Shown here piece by piece: positions 1 through 11,699 of a DNA stretch of 64,000 nt (positions are counted from its first letter, which is position 1; each line of letters opens with the position of its first letter). Under the pieces are notes generated by a model. It ran no database searches. It was not told the DNA's origin and saw only the letters and a list, made by a program, of their open reading frames with translations. This DNA comes from Elysia crispata (taxonomy: Eukaryota > Mollusca > Gastropoda > Plakobranchidae). The stretch spans positions 118,501 through 182,500 of the forward strand of contig JAWDGP010006428.1 of NCBI GenBank assembly GCA_033675545.1. Reading direction: 5' to 3'. The position numbers and the translations under genes are program-made.

Positions 1-50
1 TTGAGGGCAAGGACTTCGTAGAGTCCCACCTTATGCTGCACAATACAAAT
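1..50 (+). CDS. PTPN9: PTPN9-like tyrosine phosphatase, internal exon (5' end cut off by window)
   Basis: Reading from base 3 gives 16 codons ending LMLHNTN, followed directly by a GTAAGA splice donor at 51. The exon ends in phase 0, which matches the phase-0 start of the exon at 1389. The peptide corresponds to the part of a classical PTP domain just before the strand that leads to the WPD loop, where PTPN9 proteins carry a similar LHNT stretch. The start of the exon and all upstream exons (the N-terminal CRAL-TRIO/Sec14 domain in PTPN9 orthologues and the front of the PTP domain) lie outside the window. The assignment depends on joining to the next two exons. Confidence 0.65.
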
Positions 51-62
51 GTAAGAAGCAGG

Positions 63-101
<39 letters not shown>

Positions 102-1388
102 GTGTTTTGTTTTTTTCACCAATTTTATCTAAATTGGTTTTAACAGTACATTATCTTTGGTATTTAGATCATTTTGGGGCTTTCTTTTTTAATTTATATA
201 TAAAGATAATCTGCTACACTTCTATTTTAATCTGAAGAAAAACCTCTTTCATAGTGATTACTACATAGAAATGTTGTAATAGCCATAGAGATCATATAAT
301 ACTGATTATTATGATAATGAATTACTATTTCAAGTGTTTCATTGCCCTGCTATATGATTTTTTTTTTTTTTGCAAATCATGAAGCGATAAAGACTGATAA
401 AAACCAATTAGAACCGCAAATTATATTCAGGTTTTTTTTTAATTTATTTATTTATATATATGAAATATATATATATATATATCTTGAAGAATTTTTAAAA
501 TTTGGACAGATGATCCTTCAAGCATGTTCACTCATTTATGAGTAAATCAGTTGCTGTTTGACATCAAATAAATGGTTTGAATCGCTGAATCTCCTTTAGT
601 TCCTGATATCACAGCATTAGGTGAACAAATATTGTAGCAGTAAACAACAAATCATAATATCTTTGCTAATGTCATCTCAATTTGTTCAAACTAGTCAAAG
701 GACTCTTGTAATGGAAAGCTAAACCAAGAAATTTTGAAACAAGAAAAAATTGTTATATAAGATTGAAAGCTTAGTCAACTTACTTTTTTATTAGTTATTA
801 TGTTTGCAGTAGATCATTTGTAATGAGCAGTAGAAACACAGATAAAAGCACTTCTATTCTGGATCAAAGAGAGAGAAAGAAAATGTGGGTACGTTAGAGA
901 CAGAATAGTGCGGTAGGGCGAGTAGGGAATTAAGCTTGGCAAGAGAGTGACTGTGCTCATGTGGTGAGGTGTGGGGGGGGTATCTACATGCTGTTGACTG
1001 ATTGGCACCACGGTACTCGTCTAACTGGGTCTATGTGGGGGAGCCAAATTTAGATTTAGGCCTGATATCCAATGCAGATTTGGTGCTTTGAACTATGAGA
1101 GCGTCAATAAAATTATTGCTTGACCCAATGTACTGGGAGGAATCTGATGCTGTGTTTATCAAGATCTATGGAAAGGGACAGGAATTTTATCCTTGACATT
1201 GTGGGGGAATCGTGCAGATAGATTACTTAGCTCAATCAATTCAAGAGAGTAAACAAACACTAAGAGTAATTTTAGCTTCACACAGCATTTATTTACACAT
1301 GCCATTTTCCTTAAAGTTTTAAAGATATATGCTTTTTCATTTATTTTCATTGGTTATCTTTTAGACTAAATTTCTCTCATTCCTGTAG
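51..1388 (+). other. PTPN9 intron
   Basis: A 1,338-bp intron with a GTAAGA donor and a TTCCTGTAG acceptor. It is AT-rich and holds an (AT)n tract at 65-96 and a short G run near 973-980. The open frames inside it are short and look like chance. Confidence 0.75.
65..96. repeat. (AT)n microsatellite
   Basis: About 16 uninterrupted AT units just inside the first intron, about 15 bp after the splice donor. Confidence 0.9.
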
Positions 1389-1593
1389 ACTGGTGAATCT
1401 CGAGAAGTCTTACATCTGCAGTTTATAAGTTGGCCTGATTATGGAGTACCTCCTGCTGCTCCTTTTCTGGATTTTTTGTTTAAAGTGAGGGCAGTCCAGG
1501 AGTCTGCTACGAAAGAAATGGCCAATGAATGGACAGGCCATCCACTTGGTCCTCCAATCGTAGTCCATTGTAGTGCAGGTATTGGTAGAACAG
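1389..1593 (+). CDS. PTPN9: PTPN9-like tyrosine phosphatase, catalytic exon
   Basis: This 205-nt exon begins after a TTCCTGTAG acceptor and ends before a GTTAGT donor. It encodes 68 codons plus one base. It carries the WPD loop (WPDYGVP, codon TGG at 1431) and the PTP signature [11 protein letters not shown], with the nucleophilic Cys codon at 1569-1571 and the phosphate-binding Arg in place. The enzyme hydrolyses phosphotyrosine in proteins; PTPN9/MEG2 members act in the cytoplasm and on secretory-vesicle membranes through an N-terminal Sec14 domain not seen here. WPD Asp, Cys and Arg are all present, so the enzyme is predicted to be active. The linker between WPD loop and signature is long (about 35 residues), as in PTPN9. 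Another non-receptor PTP is possible, but the C-terminal exon favours PTPN9. Confidence 0.82.
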
Positions 1594-3760
1594 GTTAGTG
1601 ATTGTTTTCTTTCGAACAATTTTTTTTCATGAGATATTATTCAATCAAGAAGAAAATTCTTTCATATTGCTCCTAGTCTTATTGATCATTTGTTCCAGAT
1701 GTAGGAAACACTGCTGAACTACTGCTCAGATGGCTTTATTTAGGCTTCGTGGAAAAATGATTAAAAATGTCCTTTAAAACCTTTCTACTTTGAAAAAAAA
1801 TCCTGTCTTAAAAGTGTAATCTGGTACATGAATTTTCATCTTCAACTGCCCCCAAAAGTAGTGGTTAGTTAAAATTTTTAAAGTTTTGCAACAGATATAT
1901 AAGCAGTATAGGGAATGCAATTTTATAGAGTTTTGTCCCTTTGTTGAAAGTCATGAGCATTGTTTAACAATCAAAAGCTTTTTGAAGATATAAGCAAAAC
2001 TGAATTATGTCGATGTAAATGTTTTCTCATATACTCATTTTATGTATTCTTTTTTTTCCCTCGAATTTCACACCAATGTGCATTCATGCAGGCGCTGTTG
2101 CTTGATATGCCAACAACGATTTAAAGTAGAGATCATGATTTCCAATTAGGTAGCATAACTCTTTGTGAAATCACATTCCTAGACCATCGTTGATATCATT
2201 CTCTTTTTTAAATTCTTACTTAGAAAAGAAATTTGAAAAAGAAAATAAGAACTACCTTTTGTTGTTTTTTTCATGTAACTTTTTTCAATTTGCAAATTGA
2301 GCATTAAACTTAGGTGTTGCCCTTGCAAAGCCTTGGATAAAAAGAAATTTACCATAATTGAAAAGATGCCCAAAAAAAATAATTTGGCTAATTTTTTATA
2401 ATAAAATCAAAATCTAGATTCAAATCATCTAATTATTCTCCCAACCCTGCTAAACCCTTATGCATAGAATATTTTTCCTTTTGTTTTTTTCACCAAGTCG
2501 GATCACGTTTAGATCTAATTATATTTAAATGCAGGCAGCAAACAAAGATAGCACAGTAGAATTTATAACATGTACAGATTGATATAAAAGGAATGAGATA
2601 GACCAAGCTATCATGATCTGCCTACTGACCCATTTTGGGATAGGCATCTCAGAGATCTCGAACAATATTGGAAACTCAAATAAATCTTACAATTTTCTGA
2701 ATCAGACAAAAAAAATATCACCTTTTGAAAAAGAATGACATCGCACAAAACATCATCAATTTAAAGTGTAAGCTTTTGGATCAATATCAATGGAGCCTTA
2801 CTGCCTATGGTCCTACCCCTAGGCAACAATGTTTGTCACAGAAAATTGTTTTAGTTTGTTCTTACTGTATCCTAAAGAAAATCTATGAGTGCTCTGTACC
2901 TTCTCTGACAGTGTGCTAGTATACAAATTTCACTATTGAAGATGTCCAACAGTCAAATTCTTACTGTGCAATCTCTCCTCCAAGTAGCAGTCGCATGGCA
3001 AACCTTCTCAGATAATGGTGGTAGCACTGCAGACAATGGTAATAGGTAAACATGTAACACTTGGTTGTAAATTTCAAGTGTAATCCAATTTTACTTTCAT
3101 TTTTGAGACATTGATAATACAAAAATGAAAGGGAAAGCCAATTTTTCAAGAGAAAAAAAGGGCAAAAAAAAATGTCAGAGAACATGTCTTTTTCACTAGA
3201 AATTTATTTTCTGCCAAAGTGATGTTCAAAATAATGGACCCTGGTCTAGATTTGCATTGTTTCATAGAATGTATGTTTAATTTTTATTTTGTGTCATTTA
3301 TTTTTTTTTTCTGATGTTCAAGCTGATGGAACTGTTTTAATGAAAACCAGTGACGGAAATAAAACTAGATAAACCTTATAAAGTATTAGCATAATAGTAA
3401 GTCAAAATGGGGTAAATAGTAATGCTTATGATTTGCTGTTCTTAATGGAAGCGTAAAACAGCTGCTCGAACAACTTTTTTAATATTTTCGAATATTAATG
3501 CTGTTTTCCAGTGCCAAATCACTTTAAAGCTTTTGAGTTCTTTGTTTTAAACTAATTTCTTATAACATTTTTGTAATGATTCGGTTGTGTGGCCACAATT
3601 TTTTCAAAAACTGCTAGCAGATCAGAATCATAACCTGTACAACACTTAAATCTTACAATATCTACAAGAACTTTGGAACTGAAATTCTCAACAGTTTGTC
3701 GCTTTGCAAAAAAAAATATATCACTTTTTGACAGCTGTATTTTACAACTTGCTTTTTCAG
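1594..3760 (+). other. PTPN9 intron
   Basis: A 2,167-bp intron with a GTTAGT donor and a pyrimidine-rich TTTTTCAG acceptor. It separates the signature-motif exon from the terminal exon, splitting the Gly codon after the catalytic loop. I see no transposon remnant or RNA gene in it. Confidence 0.75.
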
Positions 3761-3987
3761 GCACTTTTATCACTGTGGATATCTGTTTACGCCGACTGGA
3801 AGATGTTGGTACTGTAGATGTGAGGGAAACTGTGAGAAAGATTCGCTCTCAGCGTGCCTTCTCCATTCAGATGCCTGATCAGTATGTGTTTTGTCACCAA
3901 GCTGTTTTGGAGCAGGCAATGAAGCAGGGACTTATTAGTAGCATGGAACAAATCAGCTTGGAAGAACCTGACTCAGACAGTGATTAG
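3761..3987 (+). CDS. PTPN9: PTPN9-like tyrosine phosphatase, terminal coding exon
   Basis: The exon follows a pyrimidine-rich TTTTTCAG acceptor. Its first two bases complete the split Gly codon of the signature motif (phase 1), giving GTFITVDICL. It contains the Q-loop region QRAFSIQMPDQY, with the Gln that positions water in the second catalytic step, then a helix and a short acidic tail ending DSDSD before TAG at 3985-3987. The segment EQAMKQGLISS after the QYVFC core matches the PTPN9-type C-terminus rather than the longer tails of most other non-receptor PTPs. Together with the other two exons it closes the PTP domain without frameshift. No later coding exon is needed. Confidence 0.8.
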
Positions 3988-5280
3988 ACTGCATTTCAAT
4001 TTTAATATTAAATTGTGATGGCTTTTCTCATCCAAGTTAACAGGCAGGACAAATTGGTATTTATGAGCAGCTTCTTCTCTGAACTCTATCCCAATGGTGT
4101 TGACGATCAATTCAATGACTGACATTGTGATGATACTCTGAAAAGTAGTAAGAGTAGCTTTAAAATTGAATCATGACACATTTCTGCAGTTAATCTTGAT
4201 TTGTTGTAATTATGCTTCCACTATAAAAATTCACGAATTTTTTTTATTTATGCTTCAGTAAAAATTTAATGAATTTTATTTCAAAAGCAGCTGAGCTGTA
4301 TAAATTTCTCATATTGATTTTTCTAAAAACACACTGGAAAAAGATACTTGATTTGCATACGTTGGCTTTTAAGTCACAGTGTATCACCAAGTATAAAGTG
4401 ATCTTTGTCAATCTTGCTTGAAAGTTAGCTTTGAACATAATCAGTGGTGTCTCTCTGATGAAAGGTGCAGTACTGCTTAGATCTGTACAAAAAAAATCAG
4501 TTTGTTATTTACCATACACTCAGATCTAGGTGATGTGATGGTTAGGGACACTCAGGTCTTATCCTCCTCACTGCTGCGCCAAGACATGAGATAATCACAG
4601 CCACTTTCACTGTATTTACATCAGCTGCTTTACATGAAGTTTTCAGTTGCCTAGAATTTTATAATTCTTTTTTGCTAATGCATGATCAAAAATATGTCTT
4701 AAAATGTGTTGGGTTGTTTTTTGTTTTTTTTTTCACCTTTGAGCACATTGAGTTCACTAGGCCTGTTTCATTTGGCTATCAGAGTCTATGTATGTAGGAT
4801 CAATATTCCCTGTGGGCAGTGAACAAGGAAGCTCATTTTTGCAAGCAGGAATTTAAGTATGCCTCTCTCTTTTCTTTTTTTAAACTTGACAGAGTATACT
4901 TAGAATTGTTCTAACTCAGCTTTTTAAATAATGTAGGTCTTTTAGATCACAGAACCACTACATACCTTATTGCTGGGGAGAGAGGACTATTCTTCTGCAA
5001 TACTCAAGGCATCTTGATTGAAATTCTTGCTGAGGTCTCAGTGATTGCTATAGTTTCTAAAAAATATCCAAGTCAAGCCAAAGAAAACCTTCTGGCTTTC
5101 AAATTGTACTGTAAACTGTTTGTTTGCACTATGACATACATATTGCTAAAAAGGCCTTTAGAAATTTGAGTAGATGAACACCATGATTTACATACAGGCA
5201 TGCACATACATTCAAAATTAAACGACAATAACTCATGAACAAAAATGAAGATTTAAATTATAAAGGAAGAACAAAAATCA

Positions 5281-5286
5281 AATAAA
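5281..5286 (+). promoter_or_regulatory. Candidate poly(A) signal AATAAA
   Basis: This canonical hexamer lies 1.3 kb downstream of the PTPN9 stop and is followed by a T-rich stretch. Another AATAAA is at 6981-6986. Either could end the transcript; in AT-rich DNA such hexamers also arise by chance. Confidence 0.3.
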
Positions 5287-8200
5287 GTTTATTCTAATCA
5301 GATGCAGACAAAAATATCATTATCCAAACTAATCTGTTATGTAAAGGAGAATCCTGTTTAACCTTAAAGTCCACCTGACTGCCAATATCCTCAACTTAAT
5401 ATAGCAGTGATTGTTATAAACATGATAATTCGCCTTTGGGATTGGCCCAATCTTTATCCAGCTTCCAAAGCAAATGGTATTGTCTTTTTTTGCATCATGA
5501 CAAAGGGGTTGAGTAAACTGAATATCAATACAAGCCCCAGCCTCATATATAAACCTGTGGTGCAAACCAAGGGGTCCATTCAGTTAGAGTGTGAACTCAG
5601 TAGCACAAGCAAAACCTAAGCATGCAGCACGGTGTTGACTTCTCGTCATAGGTAACTTCTTCAAGTCATCAAGGTGTCTCGAAAGTACTCACCAGTGAAT
5701 TGGTCAACACTGAAGGTTTTGCAGGCTCCAGCCATTTTTGAAAGTTCACGACAGCAATAACAGAACTCCACCAAGATCTATGTTTTAGTATCCCCCTTCA
5801 ATCAGACCTTAAGAATGGTACGGAAATGGAATTTGCCAAATATATTACAACTGGGTGCTTCATATGAACTTGTATGGTTTGTAACACACAAAATTAATGA
5901 CTGGATTTTTTTTGTACATTTTACTTTGAATTTGAATATTTTGCACAAGCTTTACTCAGAGCTCAGAGTTCATAATGAAGCATCAGTGTTTCGCTTATTT
6001 ATTTTAATTATAGACCCAATAGGTTCTCGTCAGTTTGGGTGTTAATCAGTTTTTGAAATTTTGTTCTTGAATAATTATGTACGCCGGTTGCAGTATATTC
6101 CAAATGATCAAATACAAATGGCATCATAATTCCTGTAAATATCAAACAATATTCTTATATGATACTTTTTTGCGCTTTATTTATGAATTGCTGAAGGTTT
6201 TCAAAAACTTTTATAATGGTTATATGTATTGTAAGCAAATTTTTTGCATAAGCCAAATTTCTTTAGATGCTCAAACCAAACCACACATATTACACATTTG
6301 CTGTGGCATAAAAAGTGAATTTTCTTTTAGTTTCAGGAAACTTTTTTTAACACATATTGGTGGTGATAAAAGGAAAAATGAAACTGAAAAATTAAGCAAT
6401 GCTATCTTTTGTACTGTTATATTTCATATAATTATGGCTGATTTTAAGAGAAGGTGATTAAGTTATCCTTATCTCGCACACTTATATCATATACACAACT
6501 ATAAGGAGGAATATGCTTCGTTCAAATGTGTGAATGCTTTGAACAAGACATTATTAATATTATTATTATTTAAAAAGACAGGGCCTATGGAAAGAACCAG
6601 TATTTCTAAAGCATTAACTTTATTGAAACACAATGATATTTGAGTAATACTTGTATAATTTTTTTCATTGGATTGCTGAAAAAAAACAGTGTGCAAAATA
6701 ACATTTTTATTCAATTTGATAATTTTTAAGTCAATTTGTGCATTTGGTAATGCTTCATTTTTGAGCATATTCATTGCAGTTTTGGCTTTTGATATTCAAT
6801 GCTAAATTAGTTTACCTTTCACCAAAATTCATCAACTGTTCGAAAAACCTTTTTTTACTTTTTCATGAGAGTAAACTCTACCTATTTATAGAAGTAGATC
6901 TAAAATTTGATTTGCTGATTTGTTTTTTTCTCATCTTTTTGAAAAGTGAGTTATTTTTAAGGTCAACCACACTATCATTAAATAAAGGATAACACCCATC
7001 AAAGTAAAATAAGGCAACTCAATTTGAGGAGTTTAGCATATTTTAAAAATCACATCTTTGTAAGGTACATTTGTAATCACATGAAGTTGTTCGAGTGTGA
7101 AATTACGGACATTGTGGGATTATCAACATCTTTTTTCTGATGAGCACAACTTGAAAAAAAGTGGAAATCATTATTTTATTTCTTTGTGTAAAACAGATTA
7201 ATTGACACAATTTCAACACATAGATGTTTCTTGACATAGAAAATCAGATCTACTTCATAGCTCACTTTCTCTGAATTTACCATAGACTTTTAATTGAATT
7301 ACTACATTTTTATGTGATTTATAACTATAGAGATGTTGCTTCCAAAGATCTGAAACTTGCTTCAAAAAAAAAAAAAGAAAAAAAGAATTTTGCTCTGCTC
7401 TAAAAGCTTTTAAATATTACTCCATTGTTCTTGAGGCCAATACTGATTCAGTAATTGAGTTTATTCTGCCTCTGTAAGAACTGTGTTTTGCTTCTTAATC
7501 TTTAATTTTTATTGCGATATGAATGGAAATTTACGATTTAAGTAATTATGTCAAGATGTTGTATAGTGATTCATTTCAATTTTTTTTTCTACAGAGATTT
7601 GTTCTAAACTTTCAATTTGTTTAATTCAAGAGATACTCAAACTATATTTAAAATTTTGCATTTCTTGTAATGATCTGTTGAGATAACTAATTTACAAAAA
7701 AAAATGCCTAAGTATTTTTTTGTCTCCAGATTTGTAAAGTAATTTTTTTTAACTTTTTTGTTTAGTCTGTTTGGTATTAGATCATGAAATTCATGTAGTG
7801 ACATATTTAAATCATGTTCATGTCAGAAAGGGCCTATTTTGGTTAAAATGTTTTTGTCATTTTACCATTTATATAACATTAACTAGGCATATCTTAGCCA
7901 GTGACTAAAATTATATGAAAAATTTTAAAATGCTCATTTAAAGGGTGCTTTGCCTTCTGTAAGATTTATAATTAAAAATGGGCCTGAGCTTGGTTTCTAA
8001 ACACAATCAAACTTGATATATCTTCAATGATGTTGAGATTATTTCAGCAGATTGCCTACCTATACATCTGCATCCTTTTACTCTATCTTTGAAGAGCCAG
8101 TATATGTATGTGAGGAGAGAATTTCTGTTTGATTGCTGTGATATGATACTGTTTACTTCCTGCACACAGTTGCAAAATCTCTCAAATTGTGTTTGATTCT

Positions 8201-10183
8201 GCAATGGCCAATAGTTTATCGCTACAAAGTAGAGGAAAAGCTCTCTTCACTTTTTCAGTAATCTTCCTTGATGCTGTTTATAGAAAATTTTTGGATATAA
8301 GTGAGAATGTTGTTAAAAGCACATTCTGTTATTCACCATTCTGAAAAAGATTCTAAGAAGTAATTGCTTTTCAGCCTTTTGTTTGTTCTTCACTGATTCA
8401 TAAGTCAAAACATATTGTGTACTCGTGCCGTTAACAGATAACAAAACATTAGAATTGGACCTTCATTGTTTTAGAAAATAAAAAAAAGCAATTGAATAAT
8501 GGCAGAGTACAATTTTTTTTTTATTACTTCATAATCTGCTACATGTATTAGGTTTAACTGACAAAGAGCCGTTCATTTTGTACCAATTTTTTTCTCTCTT
8601 CAATTGCTTACTCCTTTTGTATGAAATGCTTTAGTTTCTAAATATTTATCATCTAGAAAACAGAGGGAAATTATCTTTTATATTCCTCTAGTGCACGTTT
8701 CTGTAAAAGTGTTTTCTCGTAGCATAAATGATTTTTTTAATACAAGCAGTTAAAGCTTTAAAGTCTGAAAGTGCTGTTCACTTAAATTTGTTTGTTGAAT
8801 GTGCCTTTAGGGATCTAAAGAAATTTTTTTTCTTCCTTTAGAAACTTCAAAATCTTAATTTCAATCAGAGAGAAGTCATTTTTATATCTAAGCTTTGTGT
8901 GATACCTTTTGTTTATTGACTTCATAAAACAAACAATGCAGCAAGCTTTTTGATTTATGTTGAATTTTGCTGTAGTTAATTGTGGCTTTTTTTGTATTTC
9001 TTTTTCATAGAAGATTATTTTTGGTGCAATTTTTTACATTGTGATGAGCTTTACTGAAAGAGCTCCATGTGTACTTAAAATTGCTGCTTGCTTTTGTAAA
9101 GCCTCTGTCTCTTGTCAACTTTTATGCAACATCTTATAATAGGATGTACAAATTTTTTTTGTCACTATTACAATGCCAATAATTGTCAGTATTAATATAG
9201 ATTAAGGCCATCTGTTCTTAACAAGTGTGTTTTGCACAGATATTTTTTGTTAATATACCTTCACTCCGTTCTATGGGGTAAGCTTAATGAGGATTTTGGT
9301 TGAGAAATATACTTAAAACTGTTCTTGATCCTCTTTTTTTTTTTTTCGGAATTTCATTATTTAACTACATTTGAAGATACAAAATATTGTTCTTTGTTCA
9401 TTTTTGTTTTTTGTTGTTGAAATCTAAAAATGTTTCAAGAATTTTTTGGTGATAAAAACCAGATTTTTTTGCACAAAGTATTGCTGCAGTTGTGCAATTA
9501 TGTTTTATCAGCTGTAACATTTCTTATATTATAAAGTATATTTGATATTTAACTGTTAAAGCATTTCATAATAGTTCAAATGTTTGGGAATTTCTTATTC
9601 TTTGTTCCAGGAAATCTCAGGCTACATCAATTCCTCACTATTAAGTTTTGTAACGGACCGGGCACAAAAACTGCAATACAAACATTCCTGAAAAGTAATA
9701 TCTTTCTTTCTCCTTGTTACTGCGCTGTGAATAATTGACAAATTATGAAAATGGTCAGTCAGGCATGTGCTGGTCTAAAATTCGTGCCTAAGACATCATA
9801 ACTAATAATCAAATTTTGAGAAGAGAGGCAAAAGTTGATTGTGAGCCCCTGTGAGGGATATGCAGTCCATCATACCAATGGGTAGAGGTAATTTGAGGAA
9901 GTGAATCAAAATGGAATGAAAACAAATGTTTGAATTCTGAGTAAAGTGGAAAAACTCCTTTTTTTTTTTTTTAGATATTATGCTGAAGTTTGGATTAAGG
10001 AAATTAATCTTCATGCGCCAATTTTTTTCACTGGTTAAAGCAATTTTTTTTTCTTATCTAAGGCTTCTTAGTGTTTATTGTTATTTAGGCCCTGGTTGCT
10101 ACCTATATTTGTACAATTAATTTATATGTAGGAATTCGGCTGTTCAAATGCAGTGAATAACTTGGCATTAAGCTGTTGGGCTA

Positions 10184-10186
<3 letters not shown>

Positions 10187-10257
<71 letters not shown>
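10187..10257. repeat. (AT)n microsatellite
   Basis: About 35 uninterrupted AT dinucleotides. The overlapping YIYIYI reading frame is an artefact of the repeat. Confidence 0.95.
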
Positions 10258-10263
<6 letters not shown>

Positions 10264-11699
10264 TTTGTTTTTTGTATATTCTCAAAAGATGATTTATTAC
10301 AGCTGCTGATTTATATTCAATTTTTTGGAGGATAGACATATGATGTTGCATAGTTGCTGTTTGCAGTATTTTTTTTTAATTATTTACCATTATATATTCT
10401 TTTAAATTGTTACTTTTTTGTCTTCATATTGATCTGCTTAACATGTTTGTTGATTTTGTTGAGTGTGCATTTGAAGTGAATATGTCACATATATCTTTTT
10501 CTCTTATTCTCGTTTTATTATTTATACTTGTGTTATCAAATATTCTGTTAATATATTTTGACTGTGTTTTATATTAACTATATGTCTAATAGAGAGGGGT
10601 AGAAAAAACACCTATTGAAATAGATGAAACATTATTTATTTTGTATTCATGGCTTTGCTTGAAATCATGACATGGCTTAGCAACCTTCAATACACAATAT
10701 TGCATAGAGAACTCCCTTTTGTTTTTTTTTGTTTTTTTTTTACAGTTCTAGCACATATCATTTTCTTTAAAAACTTGATTGTTTAATTTGTATCTTTATT
10801 TTTTTGTGGTAAATCTCCATGACAATATTCACATTTTTCTTCGCCTTTGTGGAAAGTTTAAAGCATCATGGCACCAGTGCTGATGAGGTGAAGGATAACA
10901 TTTTACAGTTCAAGGAACACAAAATACTTGAAAAGACTTCATTTTTTCTACTATTCCTTTGGGTTTTTTTTTTTTGTGGGTTTTTTAAGTTCTATATGCT
11001 TGTTGACTTTGAGGCTAAATTTTGTTGCCCTACATTTAAAGATATATATATATACGTTTATGGGCTTTATTATTTTTTATAACTTGGATAAAAAGTTTTC
11101 AAGGAAATTTTTTTCTTTCATTTGTTGTAAGAAATTTTACACGTGCATGCATTTAGTTCAAGTTTTGCCAACTTTTTATTCGTAATTGTTGTTTGATAAC
11201 TCAAACAGTATTTATTCTAGTGTCTGTGTAACATTTTGTTTTTTGTTTCTTATGGGAAATTTGGCTATAGTGGGACTACATACATGTAGCTAAGGAAATC
11301 AGATTGTTTGCTTTTCTACTTACCATTTCCAGGTGATTTGCACACTACTTGTCAATTTTGAAATCTGAGGCCTGACTTGCAACTTTTTTACATAGAGCCT
11401 GACACTTCAAAAAATGTGTTCTCACCATCAGAGTCATAAAGCTGCACTCAAAGTTCTGTACTTCATGTTTTTGATTTTTGTTCTATCGATTGGCTTGACT
11501 TGGTAGGAGATGCTAGATGTAGATAGTTTGCCTATCAATAAGTTGCTTATATTTGTTTAATCATTGGGATTAATTTGTAGTAACTGTGTAAGTCATAAGA
11601 TACATTCTCGAACCTGATAGTTTCTGATAATGGTTAGGTATTGAGATTATATAAGCTGTGAGATTTATCTGTGGATTGAAAATTTGATTGTTATGAAGC

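Noticed and set aside
6077-6457. 126-codon plus frame in the T-rich region
   Set aside because: Low-complexity Phe/Ile/Tyr/Lys composition typical of AT-rich non-coding DNA, with no motif or splice context.
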